Positions 52,507 through 61,538 of a stretch of DNA of 64,000 nt are shown piece by piece. The notes beneath the pieces were generated by a model, which searched no databases, was not told the DNA's origin, and saw only the letters and a list, made by a program, of their open reading frames with translations. This stretch comes from Hymenobacter volaticus (lineage in GTDB: Bacteria; Bacteroidota; Bacteroidia; Cytophagales; Hymenobacteraceae). The stretch is taken from the NCBI RefSeq assembly GCF_022921055.1, contig NZ_CP095061.1, forward strand, positions 5,061,501 to 5,125,500, given 5' to 3'. Position 1 is the first letter of the stretch. Every line of letters starts with the position of its first letter. A program made the translations under genes and the position numbers.

Positions 52507-54033
52507 CTAAGGATTCACCCGTTCATACGCCCCGAGGTCGGGCGCCGTTATGCTCCGGGGTTTATTGAGGAGGTCGCGCGGTATTGCCGAGTTAAACACC
52601 CCTTTGTTGCTGGCCGGAGAAAGGGTATCGAGACGATAGTCGAACTTATTGCCGAAGCTTCGGAGCGGAGTGCTCTTGAACTTCGGATCAGTGTCAATTT
52701 GATTGCGACGGTTGTCAAAACCTAGCTTGTCGCCAACATCTGTAGTGCCAGCATAGTCATCAGTCTGCAAAATGCTATTCTGAATGTTCAGATTTGGCCG
52801 ATATGTATCGCCGTTTTTAAAGAACAACTCGTCTTTGATTGAGCCCCATATAATGGAGTTATCAACGGTTACTCGAACTGTGTTTGGAACAGCAGTTTGC
52901 TTGTCAGTTACCTCATTGGTGAACCAGAGAGAAGCTGATTCGCGTCGGAACTGTGGGGTGTAATTGGCAATCGTGCAATAGTTCAGAGTGTACGTTCCGC
53001 CGATACCGCGCACGGCATATTCGCCACAGTTGGTGAACAGGCAATTGCGCAGATCAAAGTCGCCGGAGAAACCGAATACTCCTGCTCCTTCAAAACTACT
53101 ACCATCATCACCACCACCACCGAAGGAGCGGGCTTCCCCAGAAATATTGCGCAGGATCGTATTCTCGGCCGTTACCCGTGGGTGAGGGCCGTTGAGCCGG
53201 TTCAAGATCAGCAGACCATATGAGGCGTTTTTGATTTCAGTGAAACGCACCAGATTGTTACGGCTACTACTCGGGTCGAACTGAATACCCCGCCATTGCC
53301 CCGGAATATCAGCATAGAAAGGCTCTAGCCGGTCACCCTGAAAGCGCACAAACGTGGCAGTATCCGTAGGCGTAAGCTCCGCCGATGGGTTGGTATTTTC
53401 GTTGACACGCAAAGTGCCCTGCACCACGATGGCCGAGCCGGCATGCGAGTAAATCCGGGTACCGGGTTGAATGCGGAGCGTCGCGCCGGCATCGACTACT
53501 ACCACGCCATAGATAACGTGCGGACGGTTTTTGGGCCACGTGGTGTTGCGGGTAATATGTTCTTCGGGGCCGTGGAAGTAGGCGTTCTGCCCGTACGACA
53601 CCAGCTTCACGTCCTGCTCGTTGCCGTTGGTTTTGAACAGCAGCTGGTCGTCCACCAGAAAAGGTTTATTATCGGTAGCGCTTGGCCCAAGCTTGGCTTT
53701 CACCAACACAAGCAAGCTGTCTTTACCCCGGATTTCCAGGTCATTGGCCACGCGCATTTCGTCACCGTTGATGAGCAGCGAATAGGTACCGGGATACGTA
53801 TCCGCCAGCCGAATCTCACTGACTTTCACGGCCAGGGAGTTGCGGTTGTACACCCACAGGCGCTTGCTCACGGTGCCCACCTGCGCAAAGACCGTATCGA
53901 AGAGCACGGTATCGGCCGAAAATTCCAGCTTGGCGCTAGCGTCCTTGGTGACTAAGTCTTCCTTCGGCTCGCAGCTCGGCAGCAGGCAAAGTAGTGCCGA
54001 GAAAACAAGTAGCAGCGGGAGTAGAAAGCGCAT
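52507..54033 (-). CDS. Right-handed beta-helix lipoprotein (choice-of-anchor Q)
   Basis: 508 residues from ATG 54033. Signal MRFLLPLLLVFSALLCLLPSC with Cys at 21. N-terminal part: SADTVLFDTVFAQVGTVSKRLWVYN, an Ig-like strand set common in Bacteroidota surface proteins. From about residue 160 the parallel beta-helix coils start (VVDAGATLRIQPGTRIYSHAGS, LFTNCGEYAVRGIGGTYTLN, VTVDNSIIWGSI), and the end is PDLGAYERVNP as in choice-of-anchor Q proteins. It is probably surface-exposed. YjbQ follows it 5 bases on, perhaps one operon. Confidence 0.82.
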   Translation of the reverse strand: MRFLLPLLLVFSALLCLLPSCEPKEDLVTKDASAKLEFSADTVLFDTVFAQVGTVSKRLWVYNRNSLAVKVSEIRLADTYPGTYSLLINGDEMRVANDLEIRGKDSLLVLVKAKLGPSATDNKPFLVDDQLLFKTNGNEQDVKLVSYGQNAYFHGPEEHITRNTTWPKNRPHVIYGVVVVDAGATLRIQPGTRIYSHAGSAIVVQGTLRVNENTNPSAELTPTDTATFVRFQGDRLEPFYADIPGQWRGIQFDPSSSRNNLVRFTEIKNASYGLLILNRLNGPHPRVTAENTILRNISGEARSFGGGGDDGSSFEGAGVFGFSGDFDLRNCLFTNCGEYAVRGIGGTYTLNYCTIANYTPQFRRESASLWFTNEVTDKQTAVPNTVRVTVDNSIIWGSIKDELFFKNGDTYRPNLNIQNSILQTDDYAGTTDVGDKLGFDNRRNQIDTDPKFKSTPLRSFGNKFDYRLDTLSPASNKGVFNSAIPRDLLNKPRSITAPDLGAYERVNP

Positions 54034-54093
54034 AGAAAATCTGGTTGCCAATATGACGTTCTTTTAAGGGCTAACGAGCTTACGGCATCTTTA

Positions 54094-55164
54094 TTACGAT
54101 ACGCCTTCCTTCAGGCGCTCAGCACTTTCAGCGAGGCGCAACTGCTCCACGAAGTCGTCGATGTTGCCTTCCATTACGCTGGCTAGGTTGTACACCGTGA
54201 ACCCGATGCGGTGGTCGGTTACCCGACCTTGGGGGTAATTGTAAGTACGAATCTTGTCGGACCGGTCGCCGCCGCCAATCATGCTCTTGCGGGCTGCGCC
54301 TTCCACTTCATTTTTCTTGGCCAACTCGATTTCGTAGAGGCGCGAGCGAAGTACTTGCAGTGCCTTGTCGAAATTCTTGAGCTGCGACTTCTGGTCCTGG
54401 CACTGTGCTACGAGGCCCGTAGGTAAGTGCGTGAGGCGCACGGCCGAGTACGTCGTGTTTACCGACTGCCCACCGGGGCCCGACGACATAAAGAGGTCCT
54501 TGCGCACATCGTTCATGTCGATCTGCACGTCCAGTTCCTCGGCTTCCGGCATTACCACAATCGAAGCTACCGAGGTGTGAATCCGGCCCTGCGTTTCGGT
54601 GGCGGGTACGCGCTGCACGCGGTGCACCCCCGACTCGAACTTGAGCTTGCCATACACGTCTTCGCCTTTCACGGCCAAGATAATTTCCTTGTAGCCGCCC
54701 GAAGTGCCTTCAGTGGCATCAATCAAATCCATTTTGAGGCCATGCCGTTCGGCGTAGCGCATGTACATCCGCTGCAAGTCGCCGGCAAAAATGGCCGCTT
54801 CGTCGCCACCTGCACCAGCCCGGATTTCCATGATGACGTCTTTCGAGTCGTTGGGGTCCTTGGGCAGCAACAGGTCTTTGATAACCGTTTCGAGGCGCTC
54901 TTGCTCGGGGTAGAGTGCTTCTAGCTCGTCTTTCGCCATTTGGCGGAAGTCTTCGTCTTTCTCGTTGGCAATGACCTCCTTGGCGCTGTCGATGTTGGCC
55001 AGCACGTTCTGGTAGGCCTTGTATTCAACAACAATCTTGTTTAGGTCTTTATATTCTTTATTAAGCGTCTTGTAGCGTTTCATGTCGCTCATGGCGTCGG
55101 GCTGCGTGAGCTGCTCGGCCACGTCGTTGAATCGCTGTTGGATAGCTTCTAGTTTGTCTAGCAT
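54094..55164 (-). CDS. prfA: Peptide chain release factor 1
   Basis: 356 residues from ATG 55164, normal length; an extension to 55215 is not conserved. VQRVPATETQGRIHTS carries the PAT tripeptide that reads UAG/UAA, and SSGPGGQSVNTTYSAVRLTH has the GGQ loop that triggers peptide release. The coiled N-terminal domain and the C-terminal KIRTYNYPQGRVTDHRIG are standard. PrmC, its methylase, is not in the window. Confidence 0.95.
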   Translation of the reverse strand: MLDKLEAIQQRFNDVAEQLTQPDAMSDMKRYKTLNKEYKDLNKIVVEYKAYQNVLANIDSAKEVIANEKDEDFRQMAKDELEALYPEQERLETVIKDLLLPKDPNDSKDVIMEIRAGAGGDEAAIFAGDLQRMYMRYAERHGLKMDLIDATEGTSGGYKEIILAVKGEDVYGKLKFESGVHRVQRVPATETQGRIHTSVASIVVMPEAEELDVQIDMNDVRKDLFMSSGPGGQSVNTTYSAVRLTHLPTGLVAQCQDQKSQLKNFDKALQVLRSRLYEIELAKKNEVEGAARKSMIGGGDRSDKIRTYNYPQGRVTDHRIGFTVYNLASVMEGNIDDFVEQLRLAESAERLKEGVS

Positions 55165-55358
55165 CTTACCTTCTGAGAATTGTATTGGGAGTGCAAAGGT
55201 ACTGAAAACAAACACGTCCTGTGCGTGGCACGGTTCCTCTTGCGCGCAAGAGAAGCACGGCCGTTAGGCGTTTTCTCAGTTCTTTTTTCAGAATAGATAG
55301 GTAGATAGATATTGTGCTTATCAGAAAATGCCTACTTTACGGCCAGAAGTACGCACGC

Positions 55359-55457
55359 ATGGCCTCACTTTCTTTTTCAACTTTCCTTATTTCCGCTCCC
55401 ACCGGCGTCTGTTTGACGACCGGCACCGGCATTATTACAGGTATTACAACCCGCTAG
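55359..55457 (+). CDS. thrL: Threonine operon leader peptide
   Basis: A 32-codon open frame that reads MASLSFSTFLISAPTG, then VCLTTGTGIITGITTR and stop. It holds 8 Thr and 4 Ile codons; from codon 20 to 31 nine of twelve codons are Thr or Ile. E. coli thrL has the same kind of composition. Its stop codon (55455-55457) touches the left arm of the antiterminator, and thrA begins 112 bases on. Slow translation for lack of charged Thr-tRNA or Ile-tRNA would stall the ribosome here and keep the operon on. No protein function of its own is expected. Confidence 0.88.
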   Translation: MASLSFSTFLISAPTGVCLTTGTGIITGITTR

Positions 55458-55550
55458 ACGGGCTGCGCTACCTCTCCTTGCTTTGATGTTTCGCAGCCCG
55501 TCGCCGGCCGCTTCCTAACCAGAAGCCAAGCCGGATCCGACGGGCTTTTT
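55458..55550 (+). promoter_or_regulatory. thr operon attenuator (antiterminator and terminator)
   Basis: Arm 2 (ACGGGCTGCG, 55458-55467) pairs perfectly with arm 3 (CGCAGCCCGT, 55492-55501) to form the antiterminator. Arm 3, extended (AGCCCGTCG, 55495-55503), instead pairs with arm 4 (CGACGGGCT, 55538-55546), with inner stems CCGG/CCGG and GCTTC/GAAGC, and is followed by TTTTT (55546-55550): a terminator. The two structures share 55495-55501 and exclude each other. A ribosome halted at the leader stop codon would cover arm 2 and let the terminator form. Confidence 0.87.
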
Positions 55551-55569
55551 CGTGTCCTCACATCTCTTT

Positions 55570-58023
55570 ATGCTCATGCAGGTTCTGAAATTCGGTGGTT
55601 CGTCGGTGGCTACGGCCCCCAACCTCCAACGTGTGGCGCAGCTCGTGGAAACGGCTGCCCGGCAAGCTCCCACCGTGGTAGTGGTATCGGCCCTCGGGGG
55701 CACCACCGACGCGCTGATTGAAGCCGGCCGCCTAGCTGCCACCGGTTCCGACGAATACCGCGCCCGACTCAAGTACTTGGAAGAGCGCCATTTAGAAGCC
55801 GTGCGCGGCTTGCTTCCCATTCCCGATCAAAGCGCCGTGTTGAGCTTGGTGAAAACCTACTGCAACGAGCTAGACAGTGTGTGCGACGGGATATATTCGT
55901 TGGGTGAGTTGTCGAACCGGACGCTAGACCGGCTGGTGAGCTTCGGGGAATTGCTGTCGTCGCGGCTGCTGGCGGCTTGCTTGAAAGCACACGGCGTGGC
56001 CCACATTTGGCAAGACAGCCGGCAACTGATCCGCACCAACTCGCATTACGGCTTTGCGGCGGTGGATACGGCCGTTACCAATCAGCAGATTCAGGAGTTT
56101 GTGGCCGCGCAGCCAAGTTCGGTGTACGTGGTGCCGGGCTTTATCGGGAGCGATGCGCAAGGCACTACCACCACCCTCGGCCGCGGTGGCTCCGACTATA
56201 CGGCGGCCATCTTCGCGGGAGCTTTGGCGGCGGAGCGGTTGGAAATCTGGACCGATGTAAGCGGGATGATGACCGCCGACCCTCGTCTCGTGACGCTGGC
56301 CCGCCCGATTCCGCGCATCTCGTATCAAGAAGCCATGGAGTTGTCGCACTTCGGGGCCAAGGTGCTGTATCCGCCTACTATTCAGCCGGTCATGAGTCAG
56401 GGAATCCCACTCTGGATCAAGAATACCTTCGCGCCGGAAGATGAAGGTACACTAGTAGAAATAAATCCGCCGGCCAACCGCGACGTGGTGCGGGGCCTTT
56501 CGAGCATCGGGCAGCTAGCGTTGCTAAACCTGGAAGGCAGCGGCATGGTAGGCATTCCGGGCTTCTCGCGGCGGTTGTTTGGGGCGCTGGCACTGTTGCG
56601 CATCAACGTAATTCTCATCACCCAAAGCTCGTCGGAGCACTCGATCTGCGTGGCCGTGCGGGCCGCCGATGCTGGCTCGGCGCAAGCCGCCGTTGACGAG
56701 GAATTCAGTGTTGAAATAGCCGCCGGCAAAGTAGCGCCACTGCGTTGTGAGATGGACCTAGCTATTGTGGCATTGGTGGGTGAGCAGATGCGCAACCACC
56801 CGGGCATCAGTGGGCGAATGTTTGGGGCGCTCGGCCAGAACGGCGTGAACATCCGGGCCATTGCGCAGGGCTCGTCGGAGCGAAATATATCCGCCGTGAT
56901 TCGGACCGCCGACGTGCGCAAGGCCATCAACGTGCTGCACGAGGAGTTCTTCGAGGAGACCACCAAGCAGGTGAACATCTTTGTAGCGGGAGTGGGCAAC
57001 GTGGGCAAGAAACTGCTCGAACAAATGGCTCGGCAACAGCAGTGGCTGCGCGAAAAGCTGCGCCTTAATTTGCGCGTAGTGGGCCTAGCCAACAGCCAAC
57101 GCTTCGTACTGACAGAAGACGGTGGCATCGAGCTGAACGACTGGCAAACGGCGCTAGAGCAAGGACAACCGCTGAATTTAACGGAATTGGTCGAGCAGCT
57201 GCACGCTCGCAATCTACGCAACACGGTGTTTGTGGACGTGACGGCCAGCGCCGACGTAGCAAAAACCTATGCCTCGTTGCTCGAGAAAAGTATGGCCGTG
57301 GTAGCCTGCAACAAGGTGGCCTGCTCGTCGGAATACGTGAATTATGCCCGCTTGAAATCATTGGCACGCGAGTTCAATGCCGAATTTCTGTTTGAAACCA
57401 ACGTGGGGGCCGGCCTACCCGTCATCGGTTCGCTCAACGACCTATTGCGCAGCGGCGACGAGGTACACCGCATTGAGGCCGTACTCTCGGGCACGCTCAA
57501 TTTTGTGTTCAACCACTACGATGGCACCGTGCCCTTCGCCGACGTGGTGCGCCAAGCCCAAGCCGAAGGCTACACCGAACCCGATCCACGCCTGGACTTG
57601 AGTGGCACCGACGTAGCCCGCAAAATCCTAATTTTGGCGCGGGAAGCTGGTCAGGAAATGGAGCTAAGTGACATTCACAACGAATCCTTCCTGCCCGCCT
57701 CTTGTCTGGAAGGCGACGTGGAAGCTTTCTACAAGCAATTGGCCGTGCACGAATCCCACTTCCGCAGCCTCTATGATGCGGCCGCCGCTCAAGGTCAACG
57801 CCTCAAATTCGTGGCGCGCTACGCCAACGGCAAAGCTAGCGTCGGGCTGCAAGGCGTAGCACCAGGTCATGATTTCTACGTGTTGCAGGGCAAAGACAAT
57901 GCTGTGCTCTTCTTCACCAACCGCTACCCCGAGCAACCTTTAGTAGTGAAAGGTGCGGGCGCCGGCGCCGATGTCACGGCCTCCGGTGTTTTCGCCGATG
58001 TAATCCGTGCCGCTCGGGCGTAA
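55570..58023 (+). CDS. thrA: Bifunctional aspartate kinase / homoserine dehydrogenase I
   Basis: 817 residues from ATG 55570 (55576 is also possible). Aspartate kinase domain: LKFGGSSVATAPNLQRV, LGRGGSDYTAAIFAGAL, TDVSGMMTADPRLV. Two ACT regulatory domains (GMVGIPGFSRRLFGAL, GISGRMFGALGQNGVNIRA) cover about 300-450. Homoserine dehydrogenase starts near 465: FVAGVGNVGKKLLEQ (NAD-binding), FETNVGAGLPVIGSLNDLL and LSGTLNFVFNHYDG. It catalyses the first and third steps toward threonine. It is the first gene after the attenuator. Confidence 0.95.
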   Translation: MLMQVLKFGGSSVATAPNLQRVAQLVETAARQAPTVVVVSALGGTTDALIEAGRLAATGSDEYRARLKYLEERHLEAVRGLLPIPDQSAVLSLVKTYCNELDSVCDGIYSLGELSNRTLDRLVSFGELLSSRLLAACLKAHGVAHIWQDSRQLIRTNSHYGFAAVDTAVTNQQIQEFVAAQPSSVYVVPGFIGSDAQGTTTTLGRGGSDYTAAIFAGALAAERLEIWTDVSGMMTADPRLVTLARPIPRISYQEAMELSHFGAKVLYPPTIQPVMSQGIPLWIKNTFAPEDEGTLVEINPPANRDVVRGLSSIGQLALLNLEGSGMVGIPGFSRRLFGALALLRINVILITQSSSEHSICVAVRAADAGSAQAAVDEEFSVEIAAGKVAPLRCEMDLAIVALVGEQMRNHPGISGRMFGALGQNGVNIRAIAQGSSERNISAVIRTADVRKAINVLHEEFFEETTKQVNIFVAGVGNVGKKLLEQMARQQQWLREKLRLNLRVVGLANSQRFVLTEDGGIELNDWQTALEQGQPLNLTELVEQLHARNLRNTVFVDVTASADVAKTYASLLEKSMAVVACNKVACSSEYVNYARLKSLAREFNAEFLFETNVGAGLPVIGSLNDLLRSGDEVHRIEAVLSGTLNFVFNHYDGTVPFADVVRQAQAEGYTEPDPRLDLSGTDVARKILILAREAGQEMELSDIHNESFLPASCLEGDVEAFYKQLAVHESHFRSLYDAAAAQGQRLKFVARYANGKASVGLQGVAPGHDFYVLQGKDNAVLFFTNRYPEQPLVVKGAGAGADVTASGVFADVIRAARA

Positions 58024-58098
58024 TGCGCTTAGGAAGTGTACAGTCTAATCGGTTCGTTTATCATATGTACTCTGGCGTCTGACGTTGCCCTACGAACG

Positions 58099-58193
58099 GT
58101 CATGCTGAGCGGAGTCGAAGCATCTCGCGTGCTGACGTTGTGGTGCTAATTCAACGATTCGAGCGAGATGCTTCGGCTGCGCTCAGCAGGACG
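58099..58193. repeat. Palindromic intergenic repeat, locus D
   Basis: GGTCATGCTGAGCGGAGTCG (left) returns as CTTCGGCTGCGCTCAGCAGG (right), with loop CTAATTCAACGATTCGAGCG. About 87 bases agree with locus A at all but four positions. It sits between thrA and thrB, so the 350-base gap would break or weaken the operon unless read through. Confidence 0.85.
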
Positions 58194-58375
58194 ATAGTAT
58201 TACGGAGTCAGCATGTGTAATGCTTGGACAAACGGACGACAGACCAAACATGATAGACGATCAATAAGAAGCTGTACACTGACTTAGCCAACAACTTTAC
58301 AAAGGCTACTATTCATCTCCTCATCTCCGCAACTACTAGCAGCGAGGCATAAGCTTCGGGCTACATTTTCCACTT

Positions 58376-59305
58376 ATGCCTACTTCCAACTTTCTGACGC
58401 TGTATTCACCGGCTACCGTGGCCAATGTAGTCTGCGGGTTTGACGTGCTGGGCTTTGCGCTGGAAGCCCCTTGCGACACCATGCATCTGCGCCTGACTGA
58501 ACAGCCGGGAGTTGTGATTACGCATGAGGACGACTTCGACCTGCCTACCGAGCCTGCACGCAACGTGGCGGGGGCGGCACTGCTAGCGTTGCTACGGGCC
58601 GCCCCGGCCGGTACGGGCTTCGAGATGCGCATCAACAAAGCCATTCTGCCGGGCAGCGGTATTGGTAGCAGCGCGGCCAGCGCGGCGGGTGCCGTAGTGG
58701 GAGCCAATCTGTTGCTAGGCAACATCTTCTCTAAAGAGGAACTGGTACGCTTTGCCATGTTCGGGGAAGAGGTAGCATCCGGCGCGCAGCATGCCGACAA
58801 TATTGCCCCGGCTATCTACGGCGGCGTCACGCTTATCCGTTCGGCCGAACCGCTGGATATTGTGCCTTTGTCGGCGCCGCCGCTGCACGTGACGGTAGTG
58901 CACCCGCAGATAGAAGTGCGCACCGCCGATGCCCGCCAGATTCTGAAACAGCAAGTGCCGCTAAAATCTGCCATCCGGCAGTGGGCCAACGTGGCCGGAC
59001 TGGTGGCGGGCTTGTTGAAGTCAGATTACCAGCTTATTGGCCGCTCGCTGGAAGACGTGATTGTGGAGCCAGTACGTAGCATTCTGATTCCGGGCTTTGC
59101 TGCCGTGAAGGCGCGCAGTTTAGAAGCCGGTGCACTGGGCGGGGGTATCTCGGGTTCTGGCCCATCCATCTTCATGCTGAGTGAAAACGAAGCGACGGCG
59201 CAGGCGGTAGCCAGTGCTATGCGAGCAGTATATGAGCAGCTAGGAGTAGACTTCCACATCCACGTCAGCACCATCAATTCCACCGGAGTACGATTTGAGC
59301 TGTAG
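58376..59305 (+). CDS. thrB: Homoserine kinase
   Basis: 309 residues of the GHMP kinase family: LYSPATVANVVCGFDVLGFA (N-terminal substrate loop), LPGSGIGSSAASAAGAVVGAN (ATP-binding glycine-rich loop), and the C-terminal LGGGISGSGPSIFML. It phosphorylates homoserine with ATP. It follows thrA after a gap filled by repeat D and precedes thrC by 71 bases. The ATG at 58376 gives the standard N-terminus. Confidence 0.94.
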   Translation: MPTSNFLTLYSPATVANVVCGFDVLGFALEAPCDTMHLRLTEQPGVVITHEDDFDLPTEPARNVAGAALLALLRAAPAGTGFEMRINKAILPGSGIGSSAASAAGAVVGANLLLGNIFSKEELVRFAMFGEEVASGAQHADNIAPAIYGGVTLIRSAEPLDIVPLSAPPLHVTVVHPQIEVRTADARQILKQQVPLKSAIRQWANVAGLVAGLLKSDYQLIGRSLEDVIVEPVRSILIPGFAAVKARSLEAGALGGGISGSGPSIFMLSENEATAQAVASAMRAVYEQLGVDFHIHVSTINSTGVRFEL

Positions 59306-59376
59306 CGCTAAGTTTCTCTTCCCGCTACACTGCACCATTCATCAGAAGGGCCGCAACTGGCCGCACACGTAATCTT

Positions 59377-60669
59377 ATGCGCTACTATAGCCTCAAACAG
59401 CAAGCTCCTACCGTTGATTTTCAAGCCGCTACCATCGCCGGACAGGCGCCGGATGGCGGGCTATACTTTCCGGAACGGATTCCGAAGTTCTCTCCAGAAC
59501 TGTTGCGGAACTTCCGCACTATGTCGCGGGCTGAGGTGGCGTTTGAAGTCATCCAGCCCTATGTCGGCGACACAATTCCGGAAGAGGTACTGCGCGGCAT
59601 CTGCGCCGAGACAGTGGACTTCGAGTTTCCGTTGGTGCCCGTGACTAGTCAGATAGCAGCGCTGGAACTGTTTCATGGTCCGACGTTGGCGTTCAAAGAC
59701 GTGGGTGCACGGTTCATGAGCCGCTGCTTGGGCTACTTCTCACGGCAGCAAACGGCGCCGGTTACGGTATTGGTAGCGACTTCCGGCGACACGGGCGGGG
59801 CCGTCGCCGACGGTTTCTTGGGTGTTGAAGGGGTCGAGGTGGTAATTCTGTATCCATCGGGCAAGGTCAGTCCGTTGCAGGAATTGCAGCTGACCACGCT
59901 AGGCCAGAACATCACGGCCCTGGAAGTGCGCGGCAACTTCGACGACTGCCAGCGGCTGGTAAAGCAAGCTTTCCTCGACCCGCGCGTAACCGAGCATCGG
60001 CAACTCACTTCTGCTAACTCCATCAACGTGGCCCGCTGGTTGCCGCAACAGTTCTACTATTGCTACGCTCTGCAACAGTGGGCACACGAAACCCCACCGG
60101 TGGTGGCAGTACCGAGCGGCAACTTCGGCAACATTTGCGCCGGGCTCATGGCGCACGCCTCGGGCTTGCCCATCGGGCACTTTGTGGCGGCCTGCAATGC
60201 CAACTCAGCCGTAGCCGACTACCTCCGCACCGGCGTTTTCGAGGCCCGTCCTGCTGTCGTTACGCTTTCCAATGCCATGGACGTAGGCAACCCGAGCAAC
60301 TTTGGGCGCATCCTGGAGCTATTCGAACAGCGCCACGCCGATGTAAGCCGAATGGTTAGCGGTGCCATCGTTTCCGACGCGGAAACTACAGCCACCATCA
60401 AGCGGGTACACCAGGAAACCGGCTACTTGCTCGATCCACACGGCGCCGTGGCGCTTCGGGCCTTGGAAGACTACCTGAGCGAACATCCAACTGAACACGG
60501 CATTTTTCTGGAAACGGCGCACCCGGTAAAATTTCCGGAAGTGGTGGAGCCTGTTATTGGCGCAGAGGTGCCTGTACCCACGGCAGTGCGCGGCCTCCTG
60601 ACCCGGGCAAAAAAGAGTGTACTACTCGAACCTGAGTATAAGGCGCTACAAGAGTTTTTGCTGCAATAA
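59377..60669 (+). CDS. thrC: Threonine synthase
   Basis: 430 residues. MRYYSLKQQAPTVDFQAATI and DGGLYFPERIP form the usual start; FHGPTLAFKDVGARFM holds the PLP lysine; LVATSGDTGGAVADGFLG is the phosphate/PLP loop; LTSANSINVARWLPQQFYY, VPSGNFGNICAGLMAHASGLP and FLETAHPVKFPEVVEP complete it. It converts O-phosphohomoserine to threonine. It is the last gene of the thr operon and is followed by a hairpin. Confidence 0.95.
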   Translation: MRYYSLKQQAPTVDFQAATIAGQAPDGGLYFPERIPKFSPELLRNFRTMSRAEVAFEVIQPYVGDTIPEEVLRGICAETVDFEFPLVPVTSQIAALELFHGPTLAFKDVGARFMSRCLGYFSRQQTAPVTVLVATSGDTGGAVADGFLGVEGVEVVILYPSGKVSPLQELQLTTLGQNITALEVRGNFDDCQRLVKQAFLDPRVTEHRQLTSANSINVARWLPQQFYYCYALQQWAHETPPVVAVPSGNFGNICAGLMAHASGLPIGHFVAACNANSAVADYLRTGVFEARPAVVTLSNAMDVGNPSNFGRILELFEQRHADVSRMVSGAIVSDAETTATIKRVHQETGYLLDPHGAVALRALEDYLSEHPTEHGIFLETAHPVKFPEVVEPVIGAEVPVPTAVRGLLTRAKKSVLLEPEYKALQEFLLQ

Positions 60670-60682
60670 CATTGCTGGGGCT

Positions 60683-60719
60683 AGCATCCTGCGGCCACTA
60701 AAAAGGTCGGCAGGATGCT
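60683..60719 (+). terminator. Hairpin at the end of the thr operon
   Basis: AGCATCCTGC (60683-60692) pairs with GCAGGATGCT (60710-60719). There is no U-tract after it, so termination is probable, not certain. Confidence 0.5.
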
Positions 60720-60818
60720 GGCCTAACAGGTGTTCACAAAACCTGAACGCAGGGTAGCGGGTAGTTGGGGAAGTGCGGCGGTTGTCGTCTCTTTGTTGCG
60801 TTGATTTGTTGTTTCGCT

Positions 60819-61505
60819 ATGGCCCATCTTTTTCGCTCCCTCCTTGGGTTCTTGCTGCTGTCTGAACTGCTAGTTGCTTGTCGTCCCGACCAAATCGAGC
60901 ACATCAAAGACGGTAAGAAAATCGCGACTACCCTGGAGAACATGGCAGTAAAGCGCATTCTTCCCGTAGACCTGCTCCGCGCCACCCGCTGGGCCGGCGA
61001 CTCGCTCACGCGCCACGCCGACCGGGAGCTAAAGCGTGTCCTCACTGAAAAGCTGCAAGCCGGTGGCGTAGCTGCCGCCCTTCCCTACTGCCGCCCCGAA
61101 ACGTTTGCCTCCGTCGATACGCTGGAAAGGATAATGCAAGCCATAGCACAGCGCCGAAGCGCCCGCCCACGCAACCCTGCCAACCAAGCTTCCCTGGCCT
61201 TAGCTGACCTACAGCCCGATACCACTCGCCGCGTTGCTCGCCTCAACGGGGACGCTTTCACCTACAAGCGCCCGATAACTCTTGATGATGCGTTGTGTTT
61301 GCGCTGCCACGGTGAAATCGGCAAAGATATTTCAGCCACTGACTACGCTCTTATTAAGAAAGAGTACCCACAAGACCAAGCTACTGGCTACCGTTTAGGC
61401 CAAGCAATGGGCGTCTGGCAAGTAACGCTTCAGCGTGCCGGGGTAGCCGAGTTTTACACCATGAAAACCCGCAAGATGATGAAGCCGCGCAAGCCGCTTT
61501 TCTAG
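60819..61505 (+). CDS. DUF3365 (Tll0287-like) haem lipoprotein
   Basis: 228 residues from ATG 60819; the frame from 60765 has no signal. Lipobox LLVAC (Cys at 21), then a DUF3365 domain with TEKLQAGGVAAALPYCRPETF, RNPANQASLALADLQ and the haem site LCLRCHGEI (CxxCH). The family binds one c-type haem in a PAS-like fold, often as a sensor or electron carrier. It is exported and tethered. The 61539 gene follows 33 bases later and may be co-transcribed. Confidence 0.85.
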   Translation: MAHLFRSLLGFLLLSELLVACRPDQIEHIKDGKKIATTLENMAVKRILPVDLLRATRWAGDSLTRHADRELKRVLTEKLQAGGVAAALPYCRPETFASVDTLERIMQAIAQRRSARPRNPANQASLALADLQPDTTRRVARLNGDAFTYKRPITLDDALCLRCHGEIGKDISATDYALIKKEYPQDQATGYRLGQAMGVWQVTLQRAGVAEFYTMKTRKMMKPRKPLF

Positions 61506-61538
61506 AATATTCCCTATAAACTATGCCCTGTATACTCT

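Noticed and set aside
55293..55315. GATA-like short tandem pattern (TAGATAGGTAGATAGATATT) as a simple repeat
   Set aside because: Only about four imperfect units; more likely part of the thr promoter region.
56397..57224. A 275-codon minus-strand frame over thrA
   Set aside because: Ser/Arg-rich shadow of the bifunctional enzyme; no start context or domain.
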